Source of the DNA: Chloroflexota bacterium
GTDB taxonomy: Bacteria > Chloroflexota > Anaerolineae > Anaerolineales > Villigracilaceae
Direction of reading: 5' to 3'
DNA length: 64,000 nt
Assembly (NCBI GenBank): GCA_023459215.1
Contig: JAEWVF010000043.1
Coordinates: 40,363 to 104,362, forward strand
In this document: piece after piece, positions 61,264 to 64,000 of the stretch
Layout: each line of letters begins with the position of its first letter
How positions within the stretch are numbered: position 1 is the first letter of the stretch
Translations under genes and position numbers: made by a program
The notes under the pieces: model-generated
Told to the model about the DNA's origin: nothing
What the model saw: the letters and a program-made list of their open reading frames with translations, nothing else
The model's database searches: none

Positions 61264-61291
61264 ATTTTACCATATTAGACGATTGTCTAAA
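61264..61291 (-). promoter_or_regulatory. Promoter with an overlapping 16-bp palindrome before the M32 gene
   Basis: On the minus strand TTTAGA and TAAAAT (extended TGGTAAAAT) are 16 bases apart. TTAGAC-GATT-GTCTAA (61,275-61,290 on the plus strand) spans the -35 and is a likely repressor site. Confidence 0.45.
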
Positions 61292-61862
61292 AGAGCAGGT
61301 ACCAGTTCAACTGGATTTCATGGGCAACACTCGGTTCATCCAGATAGGCAAACCGGCGGATGTCGCCGAGTTCGCATCCCTGGGCGGCATAGAAGCGACA
61401 GGCTGGAACGTTGATGTTTTGGGTTTCTATCTTCATGCGGCTACAACCACGCTCGCGCGACCATACAACTGCCCGAGCGAATAACTGCCGCCCAATCCCG
61501 TGTTGACGCCAATCAGGATGAACCCGGATATCCCACAAAACCGACAGGTCGCTGCGGCCTTCGAGCATGTTCACGCCATTGGTGTTCCAGGCGACCGCCG
61601 CCCCACCCAAGGCCTGTCCGCCGTTATCAACAGCCAGGAAAAATCCCCAGCGGCTGGTGTCGAACTCCGTTCGCCACAAGAGCGGGCCGCCAAACTCGTC
61701 ATAATCCTTGATGTATGGCTCAACCGCCTTCTCGGTCAACTGGATGCCACCCAGACCATTTTCCGGCAAGTGCGGCTCAAAAATGCTGCGCACTTCGAGA
61801 AGCATCGGGATGGCAGCGTAACGCTCCAACTCAGAAGAAGTGATTTCAACAATCTCAACCAT
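61287..61862 (-). CDS. GNAT family N-acetyltransferase
   Basis: 191 residues. Acetyl-CoA loop in VHPDWRQHGIGRQLFARAV; the later NINVPACRFYAAQGCELGDI is like streptothricin-type acetyltransferases, though antibiotic specificity cannot be claimed. The ATG lies directly after the terminator hairpin of the exporter operon and has no clear ribosome site, so the true start or promoter is uncertain; Met20 is an alternative start. Confidence 0.82.
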   Translation of the reverse strand: MVEIVEITSSELERYAAIPMLLEVRSIFEPHLPENGLGGIQLTEKAVEPYIKDYDEFGGPLLWRTEFDTSRWGFFLAVDNGGQALGGAAVAWNTNGVNMLEGRSDLSVLWDIRVHPDWRQHGIGRQLFARAVVWSRERGCSRMKIETQNINVPACRFYAAQGCELGDIRRFAYLDEPSVAHEIQLNWYLLF

Positions 61863-61864
61863 AG

Positions 61865-61894
61865 AAAAATGCCACAGGGGATTAACCCTGTGGC
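61865..61894 (-). terminator. Intrinsic terminator after the MacAB-like operon
   Basis: GCCACAGGG / CCCTGTGGC arms with a T run on the minus strand. Confidence 0.82.
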
Positions 61895-61900
61895 GTGTAT

Positions 61901-63130
61901 TTACTCATAACGCAGCGCTTCAACCGGTTCGAGCGCCGCAGCCCGGTTGGCCGGGTAAATGCCAAAGAAAAGCCCCACCGCAGCCGAGAACAAGGTCGCG
62001 AGCAAAACCGCGCTCATGCTGATATTCGGATTGAACGGCGTCCCACTGGCCGCGGCAAACTGGCCGACCGCCGTGGCAATCAGCCAACCGAAGAAAATCC
62101 CCACCAGGCCGCCGATCAGACTCAACAACGAAGATTCGGTCAGGAACTGCACAAGGATATCCTTGCGCCGGGCGCCAAGCGCCTTGCGCAACCCGATCTC
62201 GCGGGTCCGCTCGGCCACGGACACCAGCATAATGTTCATGATCCCGATCCCGCCAACCAGCAGGGAGATGGCTGCGATCCCGCCCAGGAAGGTGGTGAAA
62301 ACGCCGGTGATGGTTGCCGCGGTTTGCAGGAAATCCTGCTGCGAGAACACAGTAAAGTCATCCGCGCCAACATCGGTACGATGACGGGCGCGCAGGATTT
62401 GGGCAATTTCCTCCGATGCCTGCGGCACCGATTCGGCATTGATGGCCTGGGCAAAAATCACATCGACACGCTCACCGCTGCGGCGGATGATGCGCGTGCG
62501 CGCCGTGGAAAGCGGGATCAAGGCGACATTATCCTCCGAGCCAAATGCGCCGCCACCGCGCGATTCCAGCACTCCGGCTACGCGAAAAGGCTGGCCTTCA
62601 ATGCGGACGGTTTCACCCACCAGGCCATCAGTGCGGTCAAAGAGCTTATCGGCCAATTCCGGGCCAAGCAAAACCACCGAGGCCCGCCCAAGGTTTTGTT
62701 CTTCGGTAATAAATTCACCTTCCGCGACCACATAATTGCGCACCGGGGCATAAGCCGGGGTGACGCCTGTCACGGTTGCGGTCGTCTGGTCGGTCGCAGA
62801 AGAGAGCCGGACATTGTTGCTCTGAATCACCGGGGCAACGCCAACCACCGAAGGGGCCGCAAACGGATCGGCCAACGCATCCGCATCGGCCTGGGTCAAA
62901 GGGCGGATATTGCGAAGTTCGGTCTGGTCATTACCCGAAAAAACAAACAGCAGGTTGGTGCCAATTCCCGAAATGGAGCCGGTGATCGAATCCTGGGCAC
63001 CCTGGCCGATGGCCAGCATGGCAATCACGGCCGCGACGCCAATAACGATGCCCAGGATGGTTAAACCAGAGCGCAGTTTGTTGGAGTTAAGACTTTCAAG
63101 CGATTCAATAATAATCTGGGTCAGGGTCAT
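61901..63130 (-). CDS. MacB-type ABC transporter permease
   Basis: 409 residues. One N-terminal membrane helix (LRSGLTILGIVIGVAAVIAM), the MacB periplasmic core (about 45-280) and three C-terminal helices. Family motifs are AIGQGAQDSI, GGIGIMNIMLVSVAERTREI (including the coupling segment) and the final YPANRAAALEPVEALRYE. It overlaps the ATPase stop by ATGA. With the ATPase and adaptor it should export a peptide, lipid or drug-like substrate. Confidence 0.93.
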   Translation of the reverse strand: MTLTQIIIESLESLNSNKLRSGLTILGIVIGVAAVIAMLAIGQGAQDSITGSISGIGTNLLFVFSGNDQTELRNIRPLTQADADALADPFAAPSVVGVAPVIQSNNVRLSSATDQTTATVTGVTPAYAPVRNYVVAEGEFITEEQNLGRASVVLLGPELADKLFDRTDGLVGETVRIEGQPFRVAGVLESRGGGAFGSEDNVALIPLSTARTRIIRRSGERVDVIFAQAINAESVPQASEEIAQILRARHRTDVGADDFTVFSQQDFLQTAATITGVFTTFLGGIAAISLLVGGIGIMNIMLVSVAERTREIGLRKALGARRKDILVQFLTESSLLSLIGGLVGIFFGWLIATAVGQFAAASGTPFNPNISMSAVLLATLFSAAVGLFFGIYPANRAAALEPVEALRYE

Positions 63131-63813
63131 GCTGTTGTCTCCAAATCCACCACCCCGTCACGAATGCGGATGACGCGCTGGGTCTGGGCCGCCACTTTCG
63201 GGTCGTGCGTAACGATAATAAGGGTTGTACCGCGTTCGCGGTTCAATTGCAACAATAAATCCATAATCTCCTGGCCAACCTTGGAATCGAGATTGCCGGT
63301 CGGCTCATCCGCCATGATGATGGCGGGATCGTTGACCAGCGCCCGCGCAATGGCTACGCGCTGCTGCTGCCCACCTGAAAGTTCATAGGGACGGTGCAAC
63401 ATGCGGTTCTCCAACCCGACCGCAATCAAGGATTGGCGCGCGCGTTCCTTGCGGCCATCGGTCTTACCGGAGTAACGCAAGGGCAGTTCAACATTGGAAA
63501 GCGCTGTCTGGCGCGAAAGCAGGTTAAAACTCTGGAAGATAAAACCAACCTTGCGGTTGCGAATATCCGCAAGCTGGTCATCCTTCAAGTCCGAAACACG
63601 TTCACCGTCCAGGATGTATTCACCAGCGGTTGGCAAGTCGAGGCAGCCGAGGATATTCATCAGGGTCGATTTGCCCGAGCCTGATGGCCCGACAATTGCC
63701 ACCACCTCGCCCCGGTTGATGGTGAGCGAAAGCCCACGCAACGCGTGGACTTCGACATCTCCCATTTTATATACTTTTGTAAGCCCGCTGGCAATGATTA
63801 CCGGCTCAGTCAT
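63127..63813 (-). CDS. MacB/LolD-type ABC transporter ATP-binding protein
   Basis: 228 residues. Walker A GPSGSGKST (42-50), Q-loop FIFQSFNLL, signature LSGGQQQR (145-152), Walker B IIMADE (165-170) and PTGNLDS, then a His switch in IIVTHDPK. GGAGG precedes its ATG. It is the middle gene of the adaptor-ATPase-permease operon. Confidence 0.93.
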   Translation of the reverse strand: MTEPVIIASGLTKVYKMGDVEVHALRGLSLTINRGEVVAIVGPSGSGKSTLMNILGCLDLPTAGEYILDGERVSDLKDDQLADIRNRKVGFIFQSFNLLSRQTALSNVELPLRYSGKTDGRKERARQSLIAVGLENRMLHRPYELSGGQQQRVAIARALVNDPAIIMADEPTGNLDSKVGQEIMDLLLQLNRERGTTLIIVTHDPKVAAQTQRVIRIRDGVVDLETTA

Positions 63814-63815
63814 GA

Positions 63816-64000
63816 TTAGTTTCCTCCGGGAGGCCCGCCCATCGGGCCAAATGCCGTTGGCGGATTCAAGATGACCAGATCGCCTTCCTTGAGATCGCCA
63901 TCGATCACTTCGCTGACCGTATCCGATGAAGAGCCAAGGCGGATATTGGTCATGACCGGCAAACCATCCACCAAAACATACACCACGCGTTGACCATCGA
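63816..64000 (-). CDS. Periplasmic adaptor (HlyD/MacA-like) C-terminal end, truncated by the window
   Basis: An open minus-strand frame of about 60 codons reads QRVVYVLVDGLPVMTNIRLG, then VIDGDLKEGDLVILNP and a Gly/Pro-rich end. This is the membrane-proximal end of an RND/MacA-type adaptor. It lies 2 bases upstream of the ATPase ATG; the rest is outside the window. Confidence 0.85.
   Translation of the reverse strand, partial: DGQRVVYVLVDGLPVMTNIRLGSSSDTVSEVIDGDLKEGDLVILNPPTAFGPMGGPPGGN

Overview
The window looks like a chromosome segment of a Chloroflexota bacterium, most likely Anaerolineae-like. This is inference from gene content: many lipoproteins with Thr/Pro-rich stalks, sigma factor/membrane anti-sigma pairs, a large SARP-type regulator, three GH3 glycosidases, and scattered palindromic repeats inside genes. 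No rRNA or marker gene fixes the taxon. Most of the window is GC-rich. Visibly A+T-richer islands lie at about 21.3-21.9 kb, 25.9-28.2 kb, 32.9-34.2 kb and 49.0-51.7 kb.

Layout. 0-3 kb: the end of a malic enzyme-type protein, a small protein, a carboxymuconolactone-decarboxylase-like protein and an anchored surface protein. 3.1-11.8 kb: a glucoside-use locus with two GH3 enzymes and a TetR regulator on the minus strand, facing an MFS transporter and a third GH3 enzyme across a palindromic operator. 11.9-15.6 kb: an FtsX/MacB-type ABC exporter operon with a lipoprotein. 15.7-21.9 kb (minus): YwbE, a STAND ATPase paired with a small membrane protein, a ceramidase-like membrane enzyme and a Roco-type GTPase. 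21.9-32.9 kb: a rearranged type I restriction-modification (RM) island with two complete hsdM genes, hsdS, hsdR, a DUF559 nuclease, a GxxExxY protein, a Phd/PIN toxin-antitoxin pair, a DUF6236-like gene, and leftover ends of a second hsdM and hsdR. 33.2-34.2 kb: a PadR regulator behind a perfect 22-bp-arm palindrome, with a membrane partner. 34.3-42.3 kb: two paralogous sigma/anti-sigma cassettes, one with a VanZ-sigma fusion. 42.4-48.9 kb: an AEC transporter and a SARP/STAND regulator divergent from a small protein plus propeller lipoprotein operon. 49.0-51.3 kb: an ABC-2-like transporter. 51.7-57.3 kb: a secreted lamin-tail/metallo-beta-lactamase protein and a short DnaE polymerase. 57.4-64 kb (minus): an ADP-ribosylglycohydrolase, initiator tRNA, a lipoprotein, an M32 carboxypeptidase, a GNAT enzyme and a MacAB-like exporter cut by the window edge.

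The RM island is the most unusual part. Behind hsdS sits the first 11 codons of an old hsdR. Downstream of the present hsdR sits the last part of an old hsdR. In front of the DUF6236-like gene sits an intact-frame 67-codon tail of an old hsdM. Between these leftovers lie complete hsdR and hsdM genes together with a DUF559 cassette bounded by inverted CCTATCCCC ends and a toxin-antitoxin pair. Palindromic repeats have also been inserted in frame into hsdR (about 100 residues) and hsdM (about 13 residues). The simplest reading is that incoming alleles, each travelling with a selfish or nuclease gene, overwrote the interior of an older RM operon.
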